From the NCBI GenBank assembly GCA_965205365.1, contig CBDBGT010000011.1:434001-498000 (forward strand): a stretch of DNA of 64,000 nucleotides. Reading direction: 5' to 3'. How positions within the stretch are numbered: the first letter of the stretch is position 1; the number at the start of each line of letters is the position of its first letter. The translations under genes were made by a program, and so were the position numbers. Under the pieces are notes generated by a model. It saw nothing but the letters and a program-made list of their open reading frames with translations. It did not search any database and was not told where the DNA came from. Below are positions 8,377 through 17,417 of this stretch, piece after piece. This stretch comes from JALZUR01 sp965205365. GTDB taxonomy: Bacteria; Bdellovibrionota; Bdellovibrionia; Bdellovibrionales; UBA1609.

Positions 8377-10134
8377 TTGAAAGACTATAATGAAGCACAC
8401 TTTACAGAAAAATATTTTGATTCATTTATCTATACTCAACCCTGGCTAAGTGAAAATGGGACTCATCTATTTTATTTGAAAGAAGTAAATAACCAGAAAA
8501 AGTTGTATGTTCTAGAAGTACAAAATGCTTCTTCTTTAGGAGATGGACAGCAAGTTTCTCATTTAGACTTTAACAAACAGGCTTTTTTACCTATACATTT
8601 TGATGTAGAAGACCAGATTTTATTTTTTGCTTCAGATGAGGATAATAAGGAAAACTATAACCTTTTCACACTTTCTACAAAAACACAGGAAATCTCCCAG
8701 TTAACAAATTCTAAATATATTGCTTTTTCCAGTATTTCTAAAGAGAAGAAGTTAATTTATGGAGATAGGGTTAACACTCAAAATGGAGTTTTTACAACAT
8801 CTGTTAAATTTAGAAATCAGTATAGTGAAATTGACCATGAACTAACAACGGATAAAAACGATATCTATCGCTTTAGTTGGGGTAGACCGGTTTTTTCAAA
8901 AAACGAGAAGTCATTTCTAATAAGCGTCGATCAAGAAAATAGGAGGCGAAAATATAATATTCTACATATAGATATTGAGGAGAAAAAGAAAACAAAAATT
9001 CTCACGAAAGAGCATGAATCAACTGAAGTTTGGCCTCTATCTATAGAGTTCTCAGATAAGGGGTTTTTGTATGCTTCGGACGTTAGTGGATTTACAAATA
9101 TTTATTATTACAGCTTTATTGAAAATAAAGAGCTTCAACTAAGTCATATAAAAGATAAAAACAATGGTATATCAGTATTGAGAAATAATGATGGTACTTT
9201 CATTGTCATAGCTGCACCAGACTTACCAAATAACAAAACCATTCTTCATTTTTATCAATTATCATTATCGGAAGATGGATTGAATGATTCTTTTAGAATA
9301 GAACTTGATGGTGATATTCATTTGTTCTCGAATAACAGCGACAGCTTATGGACAAAGCAATCAACACTTAGCTCTCCATCTTCATTAAGAAAATACAATC
9401 TGATGGATAAAAATCTCCAACTAGATAACGAGATTAACCTTTATACTGGTTCAAAAGAAAACCTCGTTCATACAACACATAGATACCTCACGTACACGTC
9501 GTTTGATGGTCTAGAAATCCCTGCATTCTTAGTTTTACCTAAAAAACCAATTAAAGGTGCTGTTATTACTGCGTTTTACGGAGGTTACAATTCATACGAT
9601 TATCAGGCACAAATATTTGCTGAACTTGGTTTGGCCACCCTAAGCCCGGCAGTGAGAGGAAGCTGGGGATTTGGAAAAGAATGGCAAAACCACATAAAGG
9701 GGGATCTAGGGGGAGATGAAATCCTGGATATTATGTGGGCGGCCCACTTCTTGGAGAAAGAGTTAGGTCTTTCTCCTGAGAAGATTGGTCTTGAAGGTGG
9801 CAGTCATGGAGGCTACTCTGTTCTGCGAACGTTAACAATGCCCAATAATTTTAATTCACAAGACTCAAAGTATCCCTTTGGATTTGGTATTTGCTGGGCA
9901 GGTTTTGCTGATTTAGTTGATTTTTATCATACATCCAATATTCCAGGCTGGCTGGTTGATATGTTAGGTGATTATGAAAAAAATAAGGAGAAATACATTG
10001 ATAGGTCTCCTGTTCATCATTTTGATGAATTAAATACTCCTATTTTCATTTTACACGGAACCAATGATAGTCGAGTGAGTCCAAGTTCAATGAAGGGATT
10101 TCTAGATAAATTAACCCGAGTTCGGACTTTCTAA
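8377..10134 (+). pseudogene. S9 prolyl-oligopeptidase-family peptidase, truncated by IS982
   Basis: The N-terminal two thirds is a beta-propeller (repeated strands such as YIAFSSISKEKKLIYG and FSWGRPVFSKNEKSFLIS). The rest is an alpha/beta hydrolase with the nucleophile motif GLEGGSHGGYS and the acid motif LHGTNDSRVS. The catalytic His region that should follow is missing: the gene meets the terminal repeat of an IS982 element at about 10112 and stops after a few IS-derived codons. The lost C-terminus is not found on the far side of the insertion, so a deletion accompanied or followed it. TTG at 8377 is chosen as start (AGGAG 7 nt upstream); a GTG at 8356 is an alternative. No signal peptide is visible. 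Without the His the product should be inactive. Confidence 0.85.
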
Positions 10135-11134
10135 ACCTACTGAAGCAGCCTTTCTTCAAGTACTTGAAGTCTAATAGAGGGTTTTCTTGGACGCAAACAG
10201 TACGCCGTTAGTGCCGAAAGTAAATTTACCACAAAGTTTTTTGGGCTTCGGTGTCTTGAGTGTTCAAGATGAAATTCCTCCTTTAAAATCCCAAAAGCAG
10301 TTTCAACAATGTACCTTTTCCTCAGGAGTAGTTTATCAAAAAGAGGAACAAACTTATTTTTCATATTGGATTTAAGATTTGTTATGACTTGAACCCCTTT
10401 ACTCATCAATTTTTCAAATAGCTTTTGGGATATATATCCTTTGTCTCCAAACAATTTTCCAAAAATATTCTCAGCTAAACCCTCTACAGGCTTTGTATCA
10501 TGAACATTTCCTGGGGTTATGGTAAAACTTAAGAGCTCCCCTTTGTGAGAAATTACTATGTGAACTTTAAAACCAAAGAACCAGCCCATTGTTGATTTCC
10601 CACGTTTTGCAAGTCCTTTAAAGGTTTTGTGACGACCGATTCTTTTGTTATTACAAACAACAATGGGACTGGAGTCTACAACAGATATTCCTGTGCAAAT
10701 ATTTGATTGCATAAGTGAGTGTAAAAAAATAAGAATTTGAGGTGCTGAAGATTTTTTAAGTTCTACAAACCTATTGTAGGACAAGAGTTTTGGGAAATAA
10801 GGTTTTAGAAATTTTTGAACATAACCTGTATAGAAAGCTTTAAAATTTCTGAAGCCGGAAAATTGGAATAATAAACAGATGGTGATGACTTCAGACTCAG
10901 ATAACGCAGATGGAAAACCTCTCTTTCTTTTGCTGGGTATGAGTTTGGACTGTTCTTTGTTTAACCCTAAAATAAAGTCGTCAACAAGAGTAAAAACTTC
11001 TATAATTTGATTCTCTTCGATCATTCCCGGCTCCTTTTTGCAGATCAGTAAAAAACAACTAAATCTTACAAAAGGCTGGGATGATCTTTTATTTATCCAG
11101 CACTTAGGTCCTGAAAAAAGTTCGAACTCGGGTT
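10113..11134 (-). mobile_element. IS982-family insertion sequence, copy 1
   Basis: About 1,022 bp bounded by inverted ends AACCCGAGTTCGGACTTT (left) and the complement of AACCCGAGTTCGAACTTT (right). One transposase frame covers most of it. No convincing target duplication is seen: the left flank is S9 peptidase coding sequence and the right flank is the middle of an ISL3 transposase, so the two sides do not belong to one ancestral target. Confidence 0.88.
10137..11024 (-). CDS. IS982-family transposase
   Basis: A 295-residue DDE transposase with no interruption. Family landmarks are the N-terminal SESEVITICLLFQFSG helix region, the first catalytic Asp in VVDSSPIVVC, a second in FGDKGYISQKLFEKL, and the C-terminal LLLRKRYIVETAFGILKEEFHLEHSRHRS with the catalytic Glu. 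The end VNLLSALTAYCLRPRKPSI is typical of IS982. Unlike copy 2 (17.4-18.4 kb) the frame is intact, so this copy may still be active. Confidence 0.92.
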   Translation of the reverse strand: MIEENQIIEVFTLVDDFILGLNKEQSKLIPSKRKRGFPSALSESEVITICLLFQFSGFRNFKAFYTGYVQKFLKPYFPKLLSYNRFVELKKSSAPQILIFLHSLMQSNICTGISVVDSSPIVVCNNKRIGRHKTFKGLAKRGKSTMGWFFGFKVHIVISHKGELLSFTITPGNVHDTKPVEGLAENIFGKLFGDKGYISQKLFEKLMSKGVQVITNLKSNMKNKFVPLFDKLLLRKRYIVETAFGILKEEFHLEHSRHRSPKNFVVNLLSALTAYCLRPRKPSIRLQVLEERLLQ

Positions 11135-11135
11135 A

Positions 11136-12252
11136 CTTAAAACAGCTTCGAGGGCACTGCTTAATGTGTGATGATAAAGTCAGATCAGCTGGTGTTGATT
11201 TTACTCACCCTAATTTTGAAAACTTAACTTACTCACTTGTAGAAAAAGCAGGACGTCTTTGTGAAGAGATGACTTGTGAGTCAGTTGCTAGAATTTTAAG
11301 AATGAACCCCAAGACTGTGTGGAATTTGGATCAGTACCGGATGAAGCAAATAAAACCTCTTTTAAGCTATGCTGAAAGAAAGTTAGATTTAGAGCAGATG
11401 TCATCTGATGAGGTGCACTTTAGAACTATTTTTGGAAAGAAGTCTTGTGACAAGAATACGATTAAGTTCATCACAAATTTAGTCTGTACGAAGATGAGAA
11501 AGGTGCTCTCAAATGCAATGGGCAGAAAGGGTTCAAGCTTACTTAATTGTTTAAAGGTATTAACAAAAGAGCAGCTAGATAAGATCAAGTTTTTTGCAGT
11601 TGATATGCATGATGCTTTTATTGAGGCTGTGATAGGTAAATGTGAGAATGCTAAGGTCTGTGTTGATAGGTTCCATGTTGCAGAAGGGCTAAATAATTTT
11701 TTTGATGATGTGAGAAAATTTGAGTTTAAAAAAGCTAAAGAAAATGAAGATAAGTTTTTAATGGATGTGCTAGCACCTCATAAAAGATATATTTTAGTGG
11801 AGCGTGAGAAGAATTTATCTAAAGGAGATTTTACTAAATTAGAGAGGCTTTTAGATGTGAATAAGAACATTTTTAAAGCTTCAGTTTTAGTTGAGCACTT
11901 CCATAAAGTTTTAGATCAAAAGAATGTAAAAGACTTTAGAAAAGCTCTGGTTCTTTGGTACCGATATGCAAGAGAGTCAAAATTAAAGCCCTTTTTGAAA
12001 TTTGCAAAAACCTTAAGAAAGTACAGAGGTTACATTGAAGGATATATTATGTCTGGGCTCACAACAGCAGTAAGTGAAGGCTTAAACAACAAGATTAAAG
12101 TGCTTAGAAGGATGGGCTATGGTTACACAAACCCAGAGTCATTTATGCACAAAATACTGCAGCGATGTGGACTTTTAAACTCAAATTACATCAATACTTC
12201 AAGTTGGTACTGGCCACCTCAAATGAGATTGGCACAAACTACACCCTTCTAG
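11136..12252 (+). pseudogene. ISL3-family transposase lacking its N-terminus
   Basis: About 372 codons of an ISL3-type transposase: an HTH-like CESVARILRMNPKTVWNLDQ segment, DDE residues in FFAVDMHDAFIEAV and KVCVDRFHVAEGLNN, and the final Glu in TAVSEGLNNKIKVLRRMGYG. The normal zinc-finger N-terminus is gone. The reading frame continues upstream into the IS982 end and opens at about 11038, so the first 33 codons of the open frame are IS982 DNA fused by chance. A hairpin, CATGACA-tttttt-TGTCATG-like, lies at about 12279-12297 just after the gene and may be the element's distal end or a terminator. Confidence 0.85.
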
Positions 12253-12366
12253 ATAACGGAGAGGCCACAAAACCCATGACATTTTTTGTCATGCCTAAAA
12301 TGTCACTATATTTAACTTCTAGACAATAAAAAAACTAGTTTGCTGCTACATTGGACATGAAATTGG

Positions 12367-12405
12367 AATAGCAATAGCAATAGCAATAGCAATAGCAATA
12401 GCAAT
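12367..12405. repeat. Hexanucleotide tandem repeat (AATAGC), 6.5 copies
   Basis: A perfect run of AATAGC units ending 21 nt before the ATG of the AAA+ protein gene. Its position is where the promoter spacer or 5' leader would be, so copy-number changes could alter expression. A hexamer cannot shift a reading frame. Confidence 0.95.
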
Positions 12406-12426
12406 CAACTTTGGAGTATCTAGGCT

Positions 12427-14481
12427 ATGCGTAAAGTATTTATAGGCTTACTGATTTTTAAACTATCTTTAGTTATATTCACTGCTGATACGGTACTAGC
12501 AGAGGGAAGTAATAAATGTGCTAGTTTTTTCTCTCAAAAAAATAATTCTATTTCATCAGCTAGAGATATTAAAAGAGAATCTTTTGAACAGGCAAAAATT
12601 AAAATAAAATCAAAATTTTCAGGACAAGACTCTGTAATTGATAGTGTCTTTTCACAAATAGAAACATGGTACCTCTATCCTCACACAAGAATTGCTCCTA
12701 CAATCGTGAACTTATTTGGAATGACAGGTACAGGAAAAACATCCTTAGTACGATCAATTATCGAAGAGCTTCGTTTAGAACGAGAGTTTTCATATTTTGA
12801 TATGGAAACTTACTCATCCACTGACGGTCAAATAAACCGAGGGTTTGCTGAAAACCTTGCTGCACAGTTTTCTATTGAGAAAACACATGGGAAATTTGAA
12901 TTAAATACTATTACAAAACCAAAAAACCCAGTTTTGATGATGGATGAATTTCAAAAAATTTATACGTTAGAAGATGGGAAATATATTCGACGCCCTCAAG
13001 CTCAAGCGATATGGGAACTCTTAGGAAATGATGGGAAGCTAAATATCAAAAATCCGGCGTTTGAAGAACTTAGAGATATGCTTAGAAATCCAGATTTATA
13101 TCTTCCTATTCCCAAGAAAGTTAAATATGGGAGCAATGATGCTCAGTTAAAAAAAGTTACACAAGAACTGCTCTTATTAGCCGAGACACTTTTTGAGAAA
13201 ACTCCACCACATACTGAGTTAGATATGAGTAATAGTTTAATTTTTATAGGAGCCAACCTAGATGGAGTTTTCTCTGGAAGTCGATCTGTAAACCAAGAGT
13301 CTATTACACCAAACTCCTTGCATAAAACGACTAAAAACATCTCTCATTCTGATATCAGAAAAGGTTTATCTGACATTTTCAGACCAGAACACGTAAGTCG
13401 GTTAGGAAGTCGATATGTAGTTTTTCCAACATTATCAGAAGCTGCCTTTAGAGAGTTTATTGATGGAAGGCTACAAATGATAAAAGGTTCTATTTTTAGT
13501 AACTATAAAATTGTAGTCAATTTTACAGAAAACTTTAGAAATAGAATCTATCAAGAAGGAGTTATTCCATCTCAAGGAATACGTCCCTTAATACAAACAG
13601 TAAATGCTTTTGCGCAGGACCCTATTTCAAGGGTTTTTTCTGTAAAAATTAAGCAAGATTGGTATACTAACCGAAGAAAAATGAAAGTCTCTGTTGATGT
13701 TAATAGCCAATCTAAATATTCCTCATGGACTGTCGTAAATGGTCCTCTTAAGGGAAGGCAATTTGACTTTGTTATACCTTCTGAATACGTAAACTCTTTA
13801 AAACTAAGACCAGAGCCTTATAGGTCTATGGTAGCCCTTCGACTTTCAGCCGAGGCAATAGTTGGAACTCAACACTATGGTCAAACACCTAATTATATTA
13901 AAGCCAACTCTACTGTAAAAGGCAGCGATGGCACTGTAGTTTTTACTAACCCAGTTACTTCAAAGAATGCGGAGCTTTTAAGCTCACATATTAACAAGAT
14001 TTCAGTTCTATTATCTAGCTATGTCGCAGAAAAAATGATTTTTGGTGAAGCCACAGAAGCTGCTCAAAGCAAGATTTTTGAAGCCACTATAATTGCCAAG
14101 AACCTAGTCGGTGAGTCCGGCTTATCATTAGGCGACAAACCTCTAGTTGCTTCAGAAAACAGACTTCCTCGTGGTAGCTTACTTAATTACGAAGTAGAAA
14201 GCATTCTAAATCAGGCTCAAGATATAGCTCGTTCAGTATTGCTCAGAGAAAAAGTGTTACTAGCAACATTAACAGAGTCTTTGAGAAGAAATGTAGAACT
14301 AGATTCTAAAATGATACTATCTATAATAGAGAGGAATTGGACAGATAAAGAGTTTATAGAGCAAGTTATCCATGTAGAAGCCCCTCGCTCTTCTCAAGAA
14401 CAAGATACCATACAATCTTTTATTGATTCCCCTGAAACTTTTAAGCTTGAACATTCTCAAGAAAGAAGAATAGGTTTTTAA
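12427..14481 (+). CDS. Exported ClpB-type AAA+ ATPase with a degenerate FtsH (M41) protease-like domain
   Basis: 684 residues. Residues 1-25 are a Sec signal peptide ending VLA. A ClpA/B-like AAA+ module follows: FSGQDSVIDSVFSQIE, Walker A GMTGTGKT (98-105), Walker B VLMMDEF (169-175), a sensor-1-like FIGANLDG and a ClpB C-domain with GVIPSQGIRPLIQTV (sensor 2). From about residue 460 the sequence follows the FtsH peptidase domain: MVALRLSAEAIVGTQHYG (from 468) aligns with the zinc-binding HEAGHALVG region, and KMIFGEATEAAQSKIFEATIIAKNLV with FGEVTTGASNDI..AT.LA. The HEXXH motif is replaced by RLSAE and the third zinc ligand (Asp of SND) by Lys549, so proteolysis is not expected. How an ATPase would find ATP outside the cytoplasm is unclear; the peptide may instead be an uncleaved anchor. 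Domain comparisons are by eye. Confidence 0.8.
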   Translation: MRKVFIGLLIFKLSLVIFTADTVLAEGSNKCASFFSQKNNSISSARDIKRESFEQAKIKIKSKFSGQDSVIDSVFSQIETWYLYPHTRIAPTIVNLFGMTGTGKTSLVRSIIEELRLEREFSYFDMETYSSTDGQINRGFAENLAAQFSIEKTHGKFELNTITKPKNPVLMMDEFQKIYTLEDGKYIRRPQAQAIWELLGNDGKLNIKNPAFEELRDMLRNPDLYLPIPKKVKYGSNDAQLKKVTQELLLLAETLFEKTPPHTELDMSNSLIFIGANLDGVFSGSRSVNQESITPNSLHKTTKNISHSDIRKGLSDIFRPEHVSRLGSRYVVFPTLSEAAFREFIDGRLQMIKGSIFSNYKIVVNFTENFRNRIYQEGVIPSQGIRPLIQTVNAFAQDPISRVFSVKIKQDWYTNRRKMKVSVDVNSQSKYSSWTVVNGPLKGRQFDFVIPSEYVNSLKLRPEPYRSMVALRLSAEAIVGTQHYGQTPNYIKANSTVKGSDGTVVFTNPVTSKNAELLSSHINKISVLLSSYVAEKMIFGEATEAAQSKIFEATIIAKNLVGESGLSLGDKPLVASENRLPRGSLLNYEVESILNQAQDIARSVLLREKVLLATLTESLRRNVELDSKMILSIIERNWTDKEFIEQVIHVEAPRSSQEQDTIQSFIDSPETFKLEHSQERRIGF

Positions 14482-14544
14482 TAACAAGCCTAATGACATC
14501 GTAATATTTTATATCTGGTATGAACCTAAATTCGAAATAAAATG

Positions 14545-14730
14545 CTAATATGGCAATTTTTTTCCTGTAAGTTTGTTCGCTAACTCCTCCGAGGACGATA
14601 AACCTTTGGAAATTTGCTCAATTGTTGCCTTTTTCACAACGTCATGAACTTTTTTAATGGTGTAGCCTGTTCCCCATAATAGTGATGCATTGATGGTCAA
14701 AGTAATTACTAGGTCAATAATTGCTCTCAT
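14545..14730 (-). CDS. Small single-pass membrane protein, unknown function
   Basis: 61 residues: one hydrophobic segment (about 3-24, IIDLVITLTINASLLWGTGYTI) and a charged C-terminal helix (KKVHDVVKKATIEQISKGLSSSEELANKLTG). GAGGAG lies 7 nt before the ATG, which supports a real gene. That ribosome-binding site directly abuts the end of IS3 copy A (14742/14743), so any original promoter has been cut off or replaced. Convergent with the AAA+ gene. Confidence 0.6.
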   Translation of the reverse strand: MRAIIDLVITLTINASLLWGTGYTIKKVHDVVKKATIEQISKGLSSSEELANKLTGKKLPY

Positions 14731-14788
14731 AATTTGTCTCCTCGGAAAATTTTTGGATAGTTGGGACCTGAAGGGAAATTTAATTCAG

Positions 14789-15886
14789 TTAAACCACATT
14801 CTTCATAACAACTACTTTTTCACTTGGCAAACAATTTAAATACACCACATTCTCTCGCTCCCAATTCCTAATTCCTCTGCCACTCCAGCGCTCTGGCTTT
14901 AACCTTCTTGCTGCTTCATAAACTTCCTTACGCTTTTCTAATATCTCTTTATCTTTTCCTAAATGACGCTCTGATGGCGTCACAAACTTTATTCCACTGT
15001 GACGATGCTCTTCATTGTACCAATTAACAAAACTATCAACCCAGTCTCTTGCATCACCTATGCTTTTAAAAAACTCTGGATAATCCGGCACATACTTTAA
15101 CGTCTTAAATAAACTTTCTGAATAGGCATTGTCATTACTTACACTCGGCCTACTAAATGAACTTGAAACTCCCAACCAATCAAGTGTTGCTAGCATCGTT
15201 GCTCCCTTCATTGAGCCGCCATTATCTGAATGTAATACTAGCTCATTTCTTTTTATTTTTTCTCTCTCACAAATCTTTTTAATTAACTCTGATGATAAAT
15301 CCATACTTTCTCTAACGTGTACTTTATAACCTACAATCTTTCTACTAAACACATCCATAAACATATATAAATAATAAAACCGACCCCGCACCGAAGTTTT
15401 TAAATAAGTAATATCCCAAGAATAAACTTGATTCACTTCCGTTGCAGTCATTCCTTTTGGCTTTTGTTTAGTTTTTGGTTTTGTTCTTCCTCTATGAACT
15501 AAAAGTTTATTCTCTTTTAAAACTTTATAAAAACTTGATTCACTTGCTAAATAAACTCCATCATCTGCAAGTTTTGAAACTATCACATGAGGAGAGTCAT
15601 CAACATACTTTTTTAAAGTACAGGTGTTAATGATCTCATCTTTTTCTTTATCACTTAATTTATTTTTTGGAGGCGATAAGGGTCCTTTTCTTTTATCAGT
15701 TAAAGAAAGTTTCCAGCGGTTGAAAGTTTTAATATCAATTTCTAAATCGCTGCAGGCAAGTTTAAGTCTACAGCCATTTTTAGAAGAGGTGTTAATTAAT
15801 TCAAGACAAACTTCTTTGTCATCAGGACTTAATCTTCGTCCTCTTTGACCCCCCAGATCTCGTGGCTTTTTTTTAACAAGATGATT
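14789..15886 (-). CDS. IS3 transposase OrfB (frame reached by -1 frameshift from OrfA)
   Basis: The rve/DDE integrase core: SWDITYLKTSVRGRFYYLYMFMDVFSRKIVG (first Asp), LHSDNGGSMKGATM (second Asp) and NAYSESLFKTLKY (Glu). The frame is open from just before 15886. A GTG at 15586 gives a 265-aa product on its own, but the 90 codons upstream (GGQRGRRLSPDDKEVCLELI...) also belong to the protein. The heptamer A-AAA-AAG at about 15866-15872 lies where OrfA and this frame overlap, so the full transposase is an OrfAB fusion, as is standard in this family. Confidence 0.88.
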   Translation of the reverse strand, partial: NHLVKKKPRDLGGQRGRRLSPDDKEVCLELINTSSKNGCRLKLACSDLEIDIKTFNRWKLSLTDKRKGPLSPPKNKLSDKEKDEIINTCTLKKYVDDSPHVIVSKLADDGVYLASESSFYKVLKENKLLVHRGRTKPKTKQKPKGMTATEVNQVYSWDITYLKTSVRGRFYYLYMFMDVFSRKIVGYKVHVRESMDLSSELIKKICEREKIKRNELVLHSDNGGSMKGATMLATLDWLGVSSSFSRPSVSNDNAYSESLFKTLKYVPDYPEFFKSIGDARDWVDSFVNWYNEEHRHSGIKFVTPSERHLGKDKEILEKRKEVYEAARRLKPERWSGRGIRNWERENVVYLNCLPSEKVVVMKNVV

Positions 15887-16329
15887 CTAGCAGACTGTTC
15901 AGCTAGAGCTTTTTCAGCTCGATTTAAAGATCTTTCTAAGTTTATTTTATCTTTCCTTAAAGTTTTAATTTCAGGATCAAGTGAAGGTCTTCCAACAGGA
16001 TTTTGTCCAAGTAATTCTTTTTCAAAATTAATAAGGTCTGAAGAGTTAAGTCCATTTTCTCTAAGAAATTTTCCAAGTTCGTTTTCATTTAAAGATTGAG
16101 TTTTTTTAATAAAGTTAAGTTTGTCTTCAAGAGAGAGTTTTTTATTGCTGTTGCTGTGGGTCATAGAATTTAAATTAGCATATTTTTTCTTCCATCCATA
16201 GAGGGTTGAAGAGGCAATGTTAAGTTTACTAGCGGTGTAAGTGAGTCCTTTTTTGTCAGCGAGTAATTTTTTCACAGCGTTGAGTTTAAAGTTTTCATTA
16301 TAAGTTTTATTGAGGTTATTGTTTTTCAT
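15829..16329 (-). CDS. IS3 transposase OrfA (helix-turn-helix protein)
   Basis: 166 residues. The N-terminal helix-turn-helix is YNENFKLNAVKKLLADKKGL...ASKLNIASSTLYGWKKKY. A central segment NPVGRPSLDPEIKTLRKDK and a leucine-rich, zipper-like helix (LERSLNRAEKALAEQSARIILLKK) follow, the arrangement expected for dimerising OrfA proteins. The A8 run near its end directs some ribosomes into the OrfB frame. OrfA alone would act as a regulator; OrfAB is the transposase. Confidence 0.88.
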   Translation of the reverse strand: MKNNNLNKTYNENFKLNAVKKLLADKKGLTYTASKLNIASSTLYGWKKKYANLNSMTHSNSNKKLSLEDKLNFIKKTQSLNENELGKFLRENGLNSSDLINFEKELLGQNPVGRPSLDPEIKTLRKDKINLERSLNRAEKALAEQSARIILLKKSHEIWGVKEDED

Positions 16330-16445
16330 GTGTTTTCCTTTTTAAGCCCCTGATATTGTTTAAATAAAGTGGATTTCAAAAGTTAAACTGAATTTTAAAT
16401 AATTAATTTTTCTCTCAGGTCCCAACTATCCAAAAACCGGGGGAG

Positions 16446-16958
16446 GAGGCTGTCTCTTTTTTTGAAGGTGGGCTTAGTTCAAAAAAGAAATTTTTTAAAA
16501 TTTCCTTGCGAACGATTAAATTGGAGAGGCAAAATGAGGAGATCAATAAAGAATGTGAACGATTTGGGTTTATGATTCTTCTATCTAACGAGACAGGTAT
16601 GACAGCAAAAGAAACTTTGGGTTTATATAGAAGCAAAGATAGAGTTGAAAAAGTATTTTACTCTTTAAAACATGATATAAATGAATCTCGTAACAGAGTG
16701 CATACACTGGAGAATGTTAGAGGGAGTATGTTTATAAGTTTTATAGCTTTGATTTTAATATCGTTAATTGACCACACAATGAGAGATAAAAACCTTTATA
16801 AAAAAATGAGTAAAATAGAATTATATAAAATACTTGAAAGACTGAAGGTTTATAAGCTGGCAAATAATCAAAAAGTTTTAGGTGAAATATCGAAGAAGCA
16901 AAAGGATATATTTTTAGCTTTTAAGATGGCTTCACCCACAAAAATCCCCGGCCATTAG
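16446..16958 (+). pseudogene. IS4/IS1634-like transposase, C-terminal fragment
   Basis: An open frame entering directly from the IS3 end with no start of its own. It reads EAVSFFEGGLSSKKK, then ERFGFMILLSNETGMTAKETLGLYRSKDRVEKVFYSLKHDI, the last part of a DDE_Tnp_1 domain with the catalytic Glu in VEKVF, followed by a hydrophobic GSMFISFIALILISL helix. This is the C-terminal third of an IS1634-type enzyme. The N-terminal part does not appear on the other side of IS3. Confidence 0.75.
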
Positions 16959-17093
16959 TCCTGGAAACATAGTTCAAAAATTAGGGAATTCAGGATTATA
17001 ACCTTCGCACGACATGCTAATAAGCCTTCTTATGTTACAATGATGAATCTTTATAAAAATAATACTCGTCTATTTAATTGTTAAAGACAGCCC

Positions 17094-17345
17094 TTAGTTT
17101 CTGAATGTTTTTGCCCAAAAAATACCATGTATCACTCCCCTGTAGTTATTCGCCCTCATAAAATCAGACATTGCTCTGAAGCTACAACCTGATGTAATAA
17201 CATCATCAATTATTACAATTTTAGAAGGATTTTGGCTTTTAAAGCCATTCCATCTATAATTTTTTTGGACAAGCCAAGGGTTTCTTCTTCCACCTTATCA
17301 ACTAGGCGAATGCAGTCCTTTCCCTTAAGGTTTAAAACTTGATAA
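17094..17345 (-). pseudogene. ComF-like phosphoribosyltransferase remnant
   Basis: On the minus strand the last 60 or so codons read NPSKIVIIDDVITSGCSFRAMSDFM...GVIHGIFWAKTFRN and then stop. VIIDDVITSG is the PRPP-binding signature of type I phosphoribosyltransferases, and its position near the C-terminus is that of ComF proteins. Upstream, two frames both look partly coding, consistent with a frameshift, and no start is visible. It ends about 70 nt before IS982 copy 2. ComF works in DNA uptake in competent bacteria; this copy looks dead. Confidence 0.5.
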
Positions 17346-17417
17346 ATTTTCTTTAAAATAGAGGTGTGGTCTTAGATACAAGCTTATAAAGCTGTTTCTG
17401 ACATTCCAATTGTAAAT

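Larger units (their letters stand above)
14743..16443 (-). mobile_element. IS3-family insertion sequence, copy A
   Basis: 1,701 bp with inverted ends sharing TTTTTGGATAGTTGGGACCT. It looks identical to copy B at 36403-38103 in every line compared; the ends were set from copy B, where the target duplication is clear. Here the flanks (TCCT and AGGA) are not direct repeats, so one side has probably been rearranged since insertion. On the right it directly abuts a transposase fragment of another family. Confidence 0.9.

Noticed and set aside
11038..11135. N-terminal 33 codons of the open frame in front of the ISL3 transposase
   Set aside because: They translate the IS982 end, as comparison with the second IS982 copy shows; not part of the ISL3 protein.
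16959..17093. Open stretch ending FARHANKPSYVTMMNLYKNNTRLFNC
   Set aside because: Too short, no start, and no family recognised; probably decayed DNA between two mobile-element remnants.
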